NCBI GenBank assembly: GCA_016699165.1
Contig: CP064963.1
Location: 2,728,001 to 2,792,000 of the forward strand
Direction: 5' to 3'
Source of the DNA: Candidatus Melainabacteria bacterium
GTDB lineage: Bacteria; Cyanobacteriota; Vampirovibrionia; Obscuribacterales; Obscuribacteraceae
Length of the DNA: 64,000 nt
Shown here: in pieces, positions 8,503-17,703 of the stretch
Position numbering within the stretch: the first letter of the stretch is position 1
Layout of the letters: each line of letters opens with the position of its first letter
The notes under the pieces: generated by a model
The model's input: only the letters and a program-made list of their open reading frames with translations
Told to the model about the DNA's origin: nothing
Databases searched by the model: none
Made by a program: the position numbers and the translations under genes

Positions 8503-8939
8503 TGTCCAGGAATCGGTGTTATCTCTTTAAGCAAAGTGCTTACCATCAAGTGTGTTTTGTGTTGCGATGGCAAGAGATCGCTCTCTAAAACACTCAGTAC
8601 TGGTGGCGGAACGATTTTACGTTGCGCTTCATATCTTACCAGACGTTCTGCTTCAGCTTGCTCTAATAAAGCAATTGCATCAGTAGGAGTGCTGGCACTA
8701 TTTTCTACTGCCACATTGAAACCACCAAAAATGCCAGCGTCCTTTCTAGGTTCGCCAGATAATTGAGTGACACAGGTGCGTAGCTTTTTGACCAGCTCTG
8801 CGTGGGCTTGACGGCACTCTCCAAGAGCATCTTTATGTTCCGAGTTTACTTGTTTGTCTAATGCAGAGTCGTATGACTTCACGGCTGAAATTTCGTCTTC
8901 CAAAAATTCATTGAATTCGTTTGCGTATTCGCTGCTCAT
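8499..8939 (-). CDS. Ferritin-like four-helix protein (DUF2383-like)
   Basis: 146 residues from ATG 8939 (GGAG eight bases upstream; the TTG at 8945 is too close to that site). The helical pattern FNEFLEDEISAVKSYDSAL ... CRQAHAELVKKLR ... LSGEPRKDAGIFGGF ... LLEQAEAERLVRYEA resembles small ferritin-like bundles of the DUF2383/PA2169 type, with E and H at helix positions where metal ligands would lie. Metal binding is inferred only. It is first in a two-gene unit with the lipoprotein gene 6286-8502 (four-base overlap). Confidence 0.6.
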   Translation of the reverse strand: MSSEYANEFNEFLEDEISAVKSYDSALDKQVNSEHKDALGECRQAHAELVKKLRTCVTQLSGEPRKDAGIFGGFNVAVENSASTPTDAIALLEQAEAERLVRYEAQRKIVPPPVLSVLESDLLPSQHKTHLMVSTLLKEITPIPGQ

Positions 8940-9090
8940 GCCCAATTCTCCTTATATGAATAGGTCCTCTCCAGGAATACTTTTTTAAATAGCACGCCAG
9001 CAAACAATTAACGCTACTATAACAAATAGCAGTATCACTACAAAAGAAAAGGAAAACGCATTAAGGCGTTTTGTTTTCCCTTTTTTGTAG

Positions 9091-9124
9091 TGGAAGCCCA
9101 CAGGTTTTTTAGACCCGTGGGCTC
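9091..9124 (-). terminator. Terminator of the DUF502 gene
   Basis: On the minus strand, AGCCCAC pairs with GTGGGCT with an inner GGGT/AACC, followed a few bases on by a T-rich stretch. A second hairpin, AAAACGC/GCGTTTT, lies just beyond near 9055-9080. Confidence 0.65.
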
Positions 9125-9136
9125 CAGTTGCGTTTC

Positions 9137-9787
9137 TTACTTCGAGTCCGGCTTGACCAGGTTCATGGCATCTGGAGTGATACCACCCATGGTTACGACA
9201 GCCCGAATAGTTTCTTGCGAAGTCATGCCGGTATCCCAAACTTCGTCTTCTGGAATAACGAGCTGAAAGCCGCTTGGCGGAACGAACTGCAAGGGCATGA
9301 AGACGACGACGAACTTCTTGCCTGTCACCTTATCGGTGATATAGCTCGAAGCAAAGCCATACGCAATCTGCCCGGCGTAGCGAAAAGCCACGCTGCGAGT
9401 AAACTTGGGCTTGTCGCTGTCGAAGATTTCCAGCACATTCTTCACATTGGTGAAGATGAAACGAATGCCGGGGATCGCAAAGAAGATGTAATCGATCACT
9501 CGAAGACCTTCTTTGCCGATTCGATATGATGCCAGGATACCAAACCATGTGGCAACACCGGCAGCCAACGCAAGACTTAGATACGGAAACAACATCTGCA
9601 CAAACGGTGAGTTGTACAGAAAGTCAGGCAGAAGCAAATCGGCGACGAAGCGGACGAACTGCCCAAGAAGAGCAAATTGGTCAGCAAAGTTCGCAGCGTA
9701 CTGCACCGCCCATAGGGTCACTGCCGGAGCTGCCAGAAAGACGACACCCCGGAAAAGATACCCTGAGAACTTGGATGATTTCGACAT
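9137..9787 (-). CDS. DUF502 family membrane protein
   Basis: 216 residues. It shows the DUF502 layout: two N-terminal membrane segments (FRGVVFLAAPAVTLWAVQYA; LFPYLSLALAAGVATWFGIL), then the conserved IPGIRFIFTNVKNVLEIF segment, then a soluble beta-rich tail with FMPLQFVPPSGFQLVIPEDEV and the terminal TIRAVVTMGG motif typical of the family. Members are inner-membrane proteins of unknown role, found in bacteria and plants. The start has GGAG upstream of ATG 9787. It lies 94 bases downstream of the S41-like gene on the same strand and may share its transcript. Confidence 0.85.
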   Translation of the reverse strand: MSKSSKFSGYLFRGVVFLAAPAVTLWAVQYAANFADQFALLGQFVRFVADLLLPDFLYNSPFVQMLFPYLSLALAAGVATWFGILASYRIGKEGLRVIDYIFFAIPGIRFIFTNVKNVLEIFDSDKPKFTRSVAFRYAGQIAYGFASSYITDKVTGKKFVVVFMPLQFVPPSGFQLVIPEDEVWDTGMTSQETIRAVVTMGGITPDAMNLVKPDSK

Positions 9788-9881
9788 ATTCGAACTCCAT
9801 GGTTCGTGTTTACGAGAAAGAAAATGGGAAGGAGACGAAGCAGAACGGTTGACCGCTCATCCCCTTCCAGCAAAAGTGCAA

Positions 9882-12107
9882 TCAGTTGCGAACCGGCTTG
9901 GTCCGCTTGATTGCAGTGGCAGGCCAGTTATTGCTTTCGTTTGCGAGGCTTTCGATGGAGCGGACCAGCCAGGCTTTGGTGAATGTGCCCATGCCGGTTC
10001 CGCTGCCCTTGCCTTCGACCGGCTTGCCGTCGGAGTCGTAATAGATGCGCCGAATCCAGACTGTGGACGGGCGCAACTGGTGAACACCTGCCTTCCAGAA
10101 ACCGTCCGAACTCTTTTCGAGAACGTCGGGACCGTCACTGAAATTCAAGACCTTGAACTCGATCGCTCCCGAGTATTCACTCTTGAGCTGCTCGACCACT
10201 TTCTGCTGCCGCTTGGACAGCTCACTGTCGTCGACGACGAGTTCGACCACGACCTTGCTCGTCACACCTGCCGGAGGCCCCAAGAGAAGCTTCGGAATCC
10301 AGGGCAGAGCGCAGACGACCACGATGATCATCATGAGCGGAGCGAATGACCAGAAACTGCTTCCAGAAGAATTGGATGCCGGTTTGGCTTTCGGCTTCTC
10401 GACCGGTTTTTCGATCGGCTTGGGTGCAGTCTCTTTGGACTTGTCCTTGGCCGACACTCGCGAAATGGCAACCATGCCAAACACGCTGAACAGTACGAGC
10501 AGGGCGGTACTGGCGACGACCAGGAAGTTCGTTGACCAATACCAGGGCGTTCCGGAAAGGGCATTGAAAGCCGCTTCACGATCACCCGTTTCGAGCCATG
10601 ACAAGTTGTCCGGCACCACCTTCTTGAAGGGAGAACCCTGAATTTCGAGGATCTTGGTCGTCGGAATCTGGACGGTGACACCTTCGATGGTGCGCACACT
10701 CACAAACGTATTGACGCCGGCACTCTTGCGACCGACGACGACAGCGCGATTGTGCGACTGCAAGATAGAAGCAAGCACTTCGGCAGCACCAGAGGTTTTG
10801 CCGTCTGTGAGCACAACCATTTTGCTGATGACGTTTTTCTTCGCCACCGTGCCGATTTCGACTTCTCCATCGATCGACCTGGTGAAGCTCTGACCGTCAT
10901 CCATCTGCGTCGTGATACTGCCTTTGATGGACTTCACGACGGTGAAGCGCTCGAGGCTGTAAGTGATCTCGACTGGCATCTGACCTTGCATAGCCTTGAT
11001 GCGGATGATTCTGCCGTCGTTCAGAAAACGAGCGGCAATCAAGACTGCAGTGTCGAGATTGTTGCCGGAGGCACCGCGCAAATCGAGCATGCCGCGCGGT
11101 GCGTCTTCGATAAAATCGACTGCGTGGTCTGCCATTTCGACCGCTTTATTCCAGTCCAGGTTTTTGAGCCCGAACTTGAAGAAATTGTTCTCGATGTAGT
11201 CACCACCGCCCGACTGCCGGCTCAATTCATAAGCGCCGTAGTCTGCTGCAGGGACAATGCCTCGCACGACCTCGAGCTTGAGCGGCTTTTGGTCGCGCAA
11301 GACATCGAATGTGAGCGTTTCGCCCATCGGCCCGTTGCGAACCAGATCGATGAAATCGCTGGTGGCAAGCGTCTGGACCGATTGACCATTGAAAGAAACG
11401 ACCAGGTCATTTTCGCGCAGTCCGCCTTTGTAAGCAGGCGTATCTTCGCTCAATTTGCCGGTTATGAAATATCGCTTCAAACTGTTCTCGTCAAAATCGA
11501 CGTCGATTCCAGTCTGATTGTTCATGTCGATTTCGACTGAAATGTCCCTGGCGACGCCATTGCGCAGAATGGAAAGCACGAGCTTTTCGCCCGGATTCCC
11601 ACTAAGCAGCAAACGAACTACGCCAATAGGCAGGTTTATCAACGCCTTGCCATTGATGGCGGCGATGCGATCACCAGATTTGATACCAGCATCTTCTGCA
11701 GTAGTGTCGGAGCCGACTTCAGCAACACGAACAAAACCGTCAGTATATCCGACAGCTTCAAATGATGCGCCGATGCCGATGTATCCAGCTTCTTGCCTGG
11801 CAGCCCAGAGGTCTGCCTGAGCTTGAGTAAGGACTTTCAACCGCGGCTGGCGGAAAGAGATAAAGTCGCTGGCAAGGGCGCCTTCGACTTCGATTTTGTT
11901 GTTCATCTGTCCTTGGTGCCTCCGGAAGTAAGGGTCAAGTGACTTGACCGGTCTGCCGATGATTGACTCAGCGACTGTTTCGAGCACGACGCGATGCATC
12001 CGATCGAACAAGTAGCCTGTGACCGACGTGGCTGGAGTGGACTGTGCAAGAGCCAAACCAGATATTCCAAGAATTGCAAGTGCAAGTGAGATTACAAGCC
12101 GTTTCAA
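9882..12107 (-). CDS. S41/CtpA-like protein with two PDZ domains and a C-terminal membrane part
   Basis: 741 residues from a TTG start (AAAGGAG six bases upstream). Residues 1-22 are a signal peptide. Two PDZ domains follow (GIGASFEAVGY...GDRIAAINGKAL; TPAYKGGLRENDLVVSFNGQ), then an S41 tail-protease domain (GMLDLRGASGNNLDTAV; VVLTDGKTSGAAEVLASIL). Two hydrophobic segments separated by a Lys/Pro-rich linker and a soluble C-terminal domain of unknown type complete it. In S41 enzymes the active residues sit in SASASE and GKG. Here the corresponding stretches are KTSGAAE and SAGVN, so the catalytic Ser is displaced and the Lys is absent. It may be a pseudo-protease that binds rather than cuts. 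Compare the intact enzyme at 15540. Confidence 0.8.
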   Translation of the reverse strand: MKRLVISLALAILGISGLALAQSTPATSVTGYLFDRMHRVVLETVAESIIGRPVKSLDPYFRRHQGQMNNKIEVEGALASDFISFRQPRLKVLTQAQADLWAARQEAGYIGIGASFEAVGYTDGFVRVAEVGSDTTAEDAGIKSGDRIAAINGKALINLPIGVVRLLLSGNPGEKLVLSILRNGVARDISVEIDMNNQTGIDVDFDENSLKRYFITGKLSEDTPAYKGGLRENDLVVSFNGQSVQTLATSDFIDLVRNGPMGETLTFDVLRDQKPLKLEVVRGIVPAADYGAYELSRQSGGGDYIENNFFKFGLKNLDWNKAVEMADHAVDFIEDAPRGMLDLRGASGNNLDTAVLIAARFLNDGRIIRIKAMQGQMPVEITYSLERFTVVKSIKGSITTQMDDGQSFTRSIDGEVEIGTVAKKNVISKMVVLTDGKTSGAAEVLASILQSHNRAVVVGRKSAGVNTFVSVRTIEGVTVQIPTTKILEIQGSPFKKVVPDNLSWLETGDREAAFNALSGTPWYWSTNFLVVASTALLVLFSVFGMVAISRVSAKDKSKETAPKPIEKPVEKPKAKPASNSSGSSFWSFAPLMMIIVVVCALPWIPKLLLGPPAGVTSKVVVELVVDDSELSKRQQKVVEQLKSEYSGAIEFKVLNFSDGPDVLEKSSDGFWKAGVHQLRPSTVWIRRIYYDSDGKPVEGKGSGTGMGTFTKAWLVRSIESLANESNNWPATAIKRTKPVRN

Positions 12108-12250
12108 TGGCTTCTCCTTTGCTTTGAGTAGTGAATTTTCGGGGTTAAATGGGCAGTGAAAGGTTTAAGAAACGAATTAGGACTTGAACCTAGCAAGATA
12201 GTTTTCAAGCACTCAACGAAAGCTCGTCTAATACAAAGGCTTTTGTAAAA

Positions 12251-12275
12251 AAATCCGCGCCTGCGCGGGCTTTTT
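12251..12275. terminator. Strong hairpin with flanking A and T runs
   Basis: CCGCGC-CT-GCGCGG with AAAAAAA before and TTTTT after could terminate in either direction. It lies upstream of the starts of both flanking divergent genes, so no annotated gene ends at it; it may end a short transcript from 12.1-12.25 kb. Confidence 0.6.
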
Positions 12276-12593
12276 CTAGTTAGCGTAACTTGCGCTAGTC
12301 GTGATTAAGTATTAGAAATAAGCCTGTTTATAAGCTTTACTTAAGAGTAATAAGAGCTTGGTTCATATAAGCCTCAATATTTAACTTGGCTTAATCTAAC
12401 CGCCTTGTCTAAGTTAACGGCATCTATTGCAACTCTCTAAACACCGGGTAACTCCTAACTCTCAACCCAAGTTAAACAAGCTGTTCTCAACTTTCTCTCC
12501 CGCTTCAAGGCGAGAAGTCGAATAACTTGTGAGATGTGCAGTGGATTTTTCTCCAACCAATGATGTCTATCAAGACATCGAAAGCGAGGAATT
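12276..12593 (+). promoter_or_regulatory. Long upstream region with a recurring intergenic module
   Basis: No gene. Contains TTGCGCTAGTCGTGATTA and two ATAAGCCT copies, then CAATATTTAACTTGGCTT, which resemble segments near 2580-2690 upstream of gene 2869. It probably holds the promoter and leader of gene 12594. Confidence 0.4.
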
Positions 12594-12887
12594 ATGTCAA
12601 GTCAGGATAAGTCGAAGTCCAAGGCGCACAACGACGAAGTCGAAGCTCACGCTGAGACGAACGAAACCGCCGAGGACAACTACGAGCCGCAGATCGAAGG
12701 AACCCTTCGGGAAGATTTCGAAAACACGCCTTACGGGCACGTTGTGGCTCAATTCATCGGATGGTCCGACTCGCGCTTCACCAAAATGTCGGTCAACGTG
12801 TTCAGGCTCGAACCCAAGGGCATGGCGATGGAAACCTACGTTCCGATTCTGATCGGCTCGTATCCGGTTCCCAACCGCAAGCACTAG
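12594..12887 (+). CDS. Small acidic protein, unknown
   Basis: 97 residues from ATG 12594 with GAGG five bases upstream. The N-terminal 45 residues are hydrophilic, Glu/Asp/Asn-rich and probably disordered. The C-terminal half (DFENTPYGHVVAQFIGWSDS, VFRLEPKGMAMETYVPILIG) looks folded and beta-rich. No family recognised. It has its own perfect terminator at 12901 and codes with C-ending codons, so it looks well expressed from a separate transcript. Confidence 0.65.
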   Translation: MSSQDKSKSKAHNDEVEAHAETNETAEDNYEPQIEGTLREDFENTPYGHVVAQFIGWSDSRFTKMSVNVFRLEPKGMAMETYVPILIGSYPVPNRKH

Positions 12888-12900
12888 CCTCCACCTTGAA

Positions 12901-12930
12901 GAGAGCGCAGCCACAAACTGCGCTCTCTCC
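12901..12930 (+). terminator. Perfect 10-bp stem terminator
   Basis: GAGAGCGCAG / CTGCGCTCTC with loop CCACAAA directly after the 12594 gene, followed by a pyrimidine-rich stretch rather than a clean T-run. Confidence 0.7.
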
Positions 12931-13002
12931 ATTCTCTTTCTGCTCTGTGACTGAATCTCACCGTCAATCAAACACGTCATGTCTTGAAAGGACCAATCGT
13001 AA

Positions 13003-13431
13003 TTGAAAACCAACGATAAAAACTTCTTCGCCGGATGGGCTATGCTCGTCACTTCCAACGTGATCGCAACGTACATTATCACCGCATTCGGCTCCACGCT
13101 CTTTCCTTACCCGGATATCGTATCGACAATTATTCTGAGCTTCACGATGAGCCTCTTCTCGCTCCTCGTTATGTGGGCGCTCCTCGTGGCGACCTACCTC
13201 ACCTTCTTCAGCAAGGTGAATGAGCCGGGCTTTGCAATCCCCCTATTACTCGGCGTCATCTCTGGCACGGTCGGCATCTGGCTGACCGCGAACATCCTTC
13301 CCCAAGCCATTTCGCTGGCTCACATCTGGGACGGACTGCTCTTCTCCCTCGTCAACACGCCGATCACGGCAGCAATGCTCATGCTCGTCTTTCCCAAGAT
13401 GCGCACCAAGCAGCTCTGGCCGTCGAAGTAA
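13003..13431 (+). CDS. Four-helix membrane protein, unknown
   Basis: 142 residues starting at TTG 13003 (AAAGGA about 10 bases upstream). Four hydrophobic segments: AMLVTSNVIATYIITAF, IVSTIILSFTMSLFSLLVMW, FAIPLLLGVISGTVGIWLTA and DGLLFSLVNTPITAAMLMLV. It ends in a short basic tail. There is no recognisable transport or enzyme motif, and the family is unknown. A strong terminator follows at 13467, so it forms a one-gene unit or shares a promoter with gene 12594 by read-through. Confidence 0.65.
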   Translation: MKTNDKNFFAGWAMLVTSNVIATYIITAFGSTLFPYPDIVSTIILSFTMSLFSLLVMWALLVATYLTFFSKVNEPGFAIPLLLGVISGTVGIWLTANILPQAISLAHIWDGLLFSLVNTPITAAMLMLVFPKMRTKQLWPSK

Positions 13432-13466
13432 AAGACTGACCCCTTAAAAACTTGAATACAAACTGA

Positions 13467-13510
13467 AAGAAGAAGTGCCCCGCAACCAGGGATACTTCTT
13501 CTTTTTTTGT
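13467..13510 (+). terminator. Rho-independent terminator
   Basis: AAGAAGAAGT/ACTTCTTCTT with inner CCCC/GGG, followed by TTTTTTT. The arm is similar to that of the terminator at 4026. Confidence 0.85.
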
Positions 13511-13676
13511 TTTTACCCGGTCTATTCATGCATATAGTATGACAAGCTAATTTATTTGAACAATTAGTCAGGTGTTTAGTTTCCGAGGCGATATTTTGTA
13601 AGCTCTTCTAAGTTTTGTTCTGAGACTTTGTGTACAAGCCATTTTTACTCAGACATCAGACGCTGTGAAACCAGCC

Positions 13677-15228
13677 TTTGAGATGGGCAGGGCAGTTTTG
13701 CAGATAGATTTTTTGAAGTTCAAATAAAACCGAGATTTAATGCGGCGAACGATTGTTGCCGCGGGTAAGCGCTAGTCCAATGAAGTGAAATTCTGCGGAC
13801 CGATTCCCGCACTAACACTCCGATTTTGATGAATTGCAACACGAAGGTTTGAATTGAAATTCTAGACTCATTTTTTGAAAGTCGCTCCCTAAGCTCTCTT
13901 AGAAGAATATAGGCAAAAGTATATTCTAAAAGACGAAATTGGTTGGCATTGAACTCCTGGCAGCTAAGCCGATCTACCTCTACCATTTTCAATTCTTTAA
14001 TCCAGTTTTCACACTGTCCTCGGCGACAATACTTGGTTTCATACAACCACCTAGGATTACCACCCGAGTGGTTGGTCACCACAAAACGAAGATCCAGCCC
14101 GTCTTCGGAGTAATCAGCTCGGCAAATTACGCGCATATCGTGAGTGTATCCTCTGCCTCTCCAAGCCAGTTCTCCTACTTTTCGGATGTAGGCTCAGACT
14201 CTTTAATTTCTTGAACGCGACCTTCTGCTTTGCTGGAGAACCGCATCTTTTCTTGCTTTCTGCGCCAAGCGGTTTTGTCTTGCTGTGGCAAAACTCCGTA
14301 AATTGATTCAAACTCGTGCTTGGTTGAATCACTCAAATCCTTTGCTAGACAGCGAAGATTGTGATTTGATTTGAGCCCGATAAAATAAACGACTTTGAAT
14401 TCTTCGCAAACTTGATAAACTTCCCGACGGCAAAATGCAGCGTCAGCACGGAATTCAATTGGAACGTTTTTCCACGTTGAACGTAATATCTTGAATAAAT
14501 TTCGAAGTACTCTTGCCGCATCACCGCCAACATCAGCATTTCCAGGTCTCAGCAGGGACGCTAAAGGATAACCGTGCTGGTCAAAAACAAACATCGGAAT
14601 ATAGCAAAACGTAGAATAGAAAGCATTGTAGAAAGAAAGCTGCTGATAACCATGCACCGGATCGCACGTCGTATCTAAGTCTAAAACCAGCTTCTTTGGC
14701 GGCTTTTTGTGTTTCTTGATATATGTGTGCACCAGTAAATCTTGTAAAAAACTCAGCTCTTCAGAAGTGACGGAATTCTCTAGACGACTGATTGTGGGCT
14801 GGGATGCTAGATTTCGATCGCTTGTTGCGCGCCCTAGCACCAGCTTGTGCATTGGGTCATAACGTAGACTGCTGGCGTCATTTGCGTCTTCGTATCCAGC
14901 GGCTATGGCATAAATTCTTTGCCTCAGTAAATCTTGCAACGAGTGCTTGAGGACGTCTGGACGGCGCTTTTCTTTGATGCAAATACTTGCAAACTCAGTC
15001 AATTTTAACGCATCGTCTGCAAACCGTAGCAGACCAAGACCTCCATCAGTACTAATTAATCCGCCATCAAACGCCCCTATTACCGGTTTACCGATTTCGA
15101 AGTCAAACTTAAGTTGAAGGTTGGCGTCTGGTTTTGTACACTCTGTCATCTGAATTGCCTTGCTTTTTTGCTGCGTCTGGGTTGTGGTAAACACAGATAA
15201 TCAGCCAAATGACAGGGCATTTCAACTT
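13677..15228 (-). mobile_element. IS1380-family insertion sequence, degenerate
   Basis: About 1.55 kb holding one frameshifted transposase. Candidate terminal inverted repeats are TTTGAGATG at 13677 and its near-complement CATTTCAA at 15218; they are short and imperfect, so the ends are approximate. I could not find a convincing target-site duplication. Codon use and AT-rich composition differ from the flanking GC-rich genes. Confidence 0.7.
13720..15194 (-). pseudogene. IS1380-type DDE transposase, broken by a -1 frameshift
   Basis: The N-terminal piece (15194-14175; likely start MTECTKPDA at 15149) carries the IS1380 features GAFDGGLISTDGGLGLLR, LVLDLDTTCDPVHGYQQ (first catalytic Asp region) and IEFRADAAF. 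The C-terminal piece continues in another frame from about 14180 (KVGELAWRGRGYTHDM) to 13720 with FVVTNHSG, YCRRGQCENWIKELK (catalytic Glu region), NQFRLLEYTFAYILL and RESVRRISLH. The two frames overlap by about a dozen codons and differ by one base. No canonical slippery heptamer is present, so a single-base indel that inactivated the gene is more likely than programmed frameshifting. Confidence 0.85.
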
Positions 15229-15539
15229 ACTTTAGTATCACTCTCGTGAATTATGCAGGTTTATTTGTAATACTACATATTATAGTTAAACATTAAAAAC
15301 ACTTGAGATCAAGTATTCAAGCGCTTCGCCAGCTTCACCAATTGTTTTGAAATCAAGGACTAGTTATCAATATTGCTTTTACTCTGAACAATCAAGAATA
15401 GTTACTGCGTATTTTTTTCTCTACTCTTTTTTGAAACTCTAAACCCAAGCTTAAGCATTAACTGCAGCCGACACTGACACTATATTTGGTGCTCAATTGA
15501 GACCAGCCTTGTCGAGTTGCCTAACACAAGGAGTGCGTT
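15229..15539 (+). promoter_or_regulatory. Upstream region of the S41 protease gene
   Basis: About 310 AT-rich bases without a gene, between the insertion sequence and 15540. It presumably carries the promoter of the 15540 gene; no specific operator can be singled out. Confidence 0.35.
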
Positions 15540-16880
15540 ATGAAGCGCCTTCTAGGTTGCTTCGTGCTTCTCTTCAGCCTTTTCCTGGCTACAGATTTTC
15601 ACTCTTCCCCTGTACAAGCACAGACTCAAGTCCAACCCCAAGCGATACAACGCTTCGATGGCAAGCTCCTCTACAAGGACGCTTTCGAGCATGTTCGCGA
15701 CAATCATCTGGCACTGCTCACCACGAGCGCCAGAGAGAAATGGATTAAGACCTGGGAGAATCGCTACAGCGACAAGTGGCTGAGAAAGTCTGGCAACGCC
15801 GATTTAGCAATCGTGCGTATGCTCGAAAGCTTGAAGCACAAGCACGACAACTATTTCACTAGATCCCAGTGGCAGACACAGGTGGACGAATCTCACGGAT
15901 TTCTGGTCGGCATCGGAGCCATTTTCGAAGTCATTAACAAAACCACCAACGGTGGCATGACCAATCGCTACACTTTGAGCGTTGAGCGCCAGCTTGTGGT
16001 AGCAGAAGATCCAGCAAATGGTTCTCCAGCAGCCAAAGCCGGGCTTCAGAAGGGCGATATCGTCCTTTTCGTTCAAGGTCATTCCGTGCGAGGACAAGTT
16101 GCCCAAGACGTGATTGATACCATTAACGGTTCTATCAAAGGCACCAAAGTCCGACTCACCATAAAACGCCAAGACTCTGTTAAACAGATTCGTTTGACTC
16201 GGGATTTAATAATCACCCCGACTGTCAAATTTCTGGAAGTCAACTCAAACACAGCTTACATAAAACAACTCGACTTCAGCTCAGAGCTAGTCGAATCCGA
16301 GATGCGAGCCGCTTTGACCAAAGCTTCCAAATACAAAACTTTGATTCTCGACTTGCGTGGAAATCTAGGAGGGCGTCTGGAAGCGGCTCTATCGGTCTTC
16401 GCCCAAACTCACGAAAGCGGCACCGCCGTTGTGATGCGCGAGCGAATGTTTGACAAGCTAGTTGAGACAACTTTCAAATTTACACCAACTGAATTCCACA
16501 CCATCACTTCCGAAAACGGCGTGGTGACTGAAACCAACATCGTGGCCAGAGCAGATGAATTCTTGCTCGCTCTAAATTCGAGCACCAAAGTATACTTGCT
16601 CATCGACGATGAGAGCGCAAGCGCTTCTGAAATCGTTGCTGGTGCCTACAAAGTGAGCAATCGCGGCGTAGTTATCGGCATCAAAAGCTACGGTAAAGAC
16701 GTTGGTCAGTCGGTCTTTGAAATTCAATTTGGGCGCGGTATTTCAGTTACCTCGTTTGAATTTTTTCCTGGAGGCGTTTCAATGAATCGCCAGGGTATCG
16801 ATCCGCATATCGTCGTCAATCAGCGCGGCAACGGCGATAAGCAATTTGAGCGCGCTTTGGAAGAAGCAATCAAACCTTGA
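15540..16880 (+). CDS. C-terminal processing peptidase (S41, PDZ), exported
   Basis: 446 residues. A signal peptide covers residues 1-29 (LGCFVLLFSLFLATDFH, cleavage near VQAQ). A helical region is followed by a PDZ domain at about 130-205 (SPAAKAGLQKGDIVLFVQGH) and the S41 catalytic domain. The active-site Ser is S361 in ESASASEIVAG and the Lys is K386 in GIKSYGKD, exactly 25 residues apart as in E. coli Tsp. It therefore looks active, acting outside the cytoplasmic membrane on C-termini of envelope proteins. AAGGAG lies six bases before ATG. It is followed after 15 bases by a small gene (16896), clearly in one transcript. Confidence 0.88.
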   Translation: MKRLLGCFVLLFSLFLATDFHSSPVQAQTQVQPQAIQRFDGKLLYKDAFEHVRDNHLALLTTSAREKWIKTWENRYSDKWLRKSGNADLAIVRMLESLKHKHDNYFTRSQWQTQVDESHGFLVGIGAIFEVINKTTNGGMTNRYTLSVERQLVVAEDPANGSPAAKAGLQKGDIVLFVQGHSVRGQVAQDVIDTINGSIKGTKVRLTIKRQDSVKQIRLTRDLIITPTVKFLEVNSNTAYIKQLDFSSELVESEMRAALTKASKYKTLILDLRGNLGGRLEAALSVFAQTHESGTAVVMRERMFDKLVETTFKFTPTEFHTITSENGVVTETNIVARADEFLLALNSSTKVYLLIDDESASASEIVAGAYKVSNRGVVIGIKSYGKDVGQSVFEIQFGRGISVTSFEFFPGGVSMNRQGIDPHIVVNQRGNGDKQFERALEEAIKP

Positions 16881-16895
16881 ATTAAGGAGGAAAAG

Positions 16896-17111
16896 ATGTT
16901 GCAACTGGGCGACCGAATGAAGGTCAACGCCCTGATTCCAGCTCATTATTTCGGCAACGAAATTCTCGAAATTATCGAGGCGGGTCCTGGTCGAATCGTC
17001 TTCAAAACTGTTCAGGCAGACATGCCTTCGCAGGTAGGTGCAGTGGAGGAAATGACTCCAGGCACCGTGACGAATCTTATTCGCTCAGGACACCTGGAAA
17101 AGATTGACTGA
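16896..17111 (+). CDS. Small protein co-transcribed with the S41 protease, unknown
   Basis: 71 residues from ATG 16896, with AAGGAGG just upstream. The sequence (LQLGDRMKVNALIPAHYFGN, FKTVQADMPSQVGAVEEMTP) looks like a compact cytoplasmic fold without membrane segment or signal. It lies 15 bases behind the S41 protease gene and before a terminator (17122). A regulatory or partner role to the protease is possible only by context. Confidence 0.65.
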   Translation: MLQLGDRMKVNALIPAHYFGNEILEIIEAGPGRIVFKTVQADMPSQVGAVEEMTPGTVTNLIRSGHLEKID

Positions 17112-17121
17112 CGATAAGAAG

Positions 17122-17165
17122 CATGGCGATGTGACTGGTTAAAACCCGTCCTTCGTCATGTTTTT
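17122..17165 (+). terminator. Terminator of the S41 protease operon
   Basis: CATGGCGA / TCGTCATG outer stem with GAC..GTC and GG..CC inside, followed by TTTTT. Confidence 0.75.
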
Positions 17166-17228
17166 AAAGTCCATTTTATACTATATCAAATAATAAATTT
17201 AAAAAAAACAAAAAATGTTCAGGAGAGG

Positions 17229-17258
17229 CAGTGGCGCGCTGTTTAAAGCGCACCACTG
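17229..17258 (-). terminator. Terminator hairpin of the 17273 gene
   Basis: On the minus strand, CAGTGGTGCGCT / AGCGCGCCACTG with loop TTAAAC, followed about a dozen bases later by T-rich sequence. It faces the plus-strand terminator at 17122 (convergent genes). Confidence 0.75.
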
Positions 17259-17272
17259 ACCCGGCATTCTCC

Positions 17273-17470
17273 TCAGCTCGTGGTAACCCACTCACCGGCA
17301 GTACAGATCACGTGATTGTAGTCGCCGGAGAGCGCTTCCGCCTTGAACTGCTTGCGTTCCTCCATGGAAACACCAGCATTTCTGAGGGCTTTTTCGACCG
17401 CTCCTACGATACTCAACGGGTGACTTGAACCGCCAGAAAGCTTGACCTTGATCTTCGGGTACTTAGCCAT
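17273..17470 (-). CDS. Conserved small protein (MAKYPKIKV type)
   Basis: 65 residues from the ATG at 17470, which has GGAGG five bases upstream; the longer frame to 17560 is unsupported. MAKYPKIKVKLSGG...AVEKALRNAGVSMEERKQF..EALSGDYNHVICTAGEWV closely matches a small conserved protein that I recall as widespread in actinobacteria and phages (GRVxxALRxAGVxxEE...EATSGDYDHLL..C..WV). Its biochemical role is unknown. Confidence 0.75.
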   Translation of the reverse strand: MAKYPKIKVKLSGGSSHPLSIVGAVEKALRNAGVSMEERKQFKAEALSGDYNHVICTAGEWVTTS

Positions 17471-17703
17471 AGCAACCTCCAAAACGGGAACATGAGTGTC
17501 CCTTACAGCTAGGCGCGCCCGCCTGCATCGCACGCTCTTGCACTCCCGATGGAGATACAAGCACGTTTGCCCATTTCAGAGCAAACTTCGCCACCCCCGA
17601 AAAGCGTTTCGGGTTTAGGGATTGAAAGTTATAGACAACGATTCGACTCGTCACCACCTGCTAGCAGAGGAGCAGCTTGCGCCACTCCTCCACCAGGAAG
17701 AAG

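Noticed and set aside
12165..12235. tRNA-Ser-like fragment on the minus strand (CTTGAAA loop, TAGGTTCAAGTCCTA arm)
   Set aside because: The T-arm looks right, but the anticodon stem does not pair and no acceptor or D-arm fits, so it is not called as a tRNA.
14130..14190. Programmed -1 frameshift in the IS1380 transposase
   Set aside because: No X-XXY-YYZ slippery heptamer in the overlap; the family normally uses one frame.
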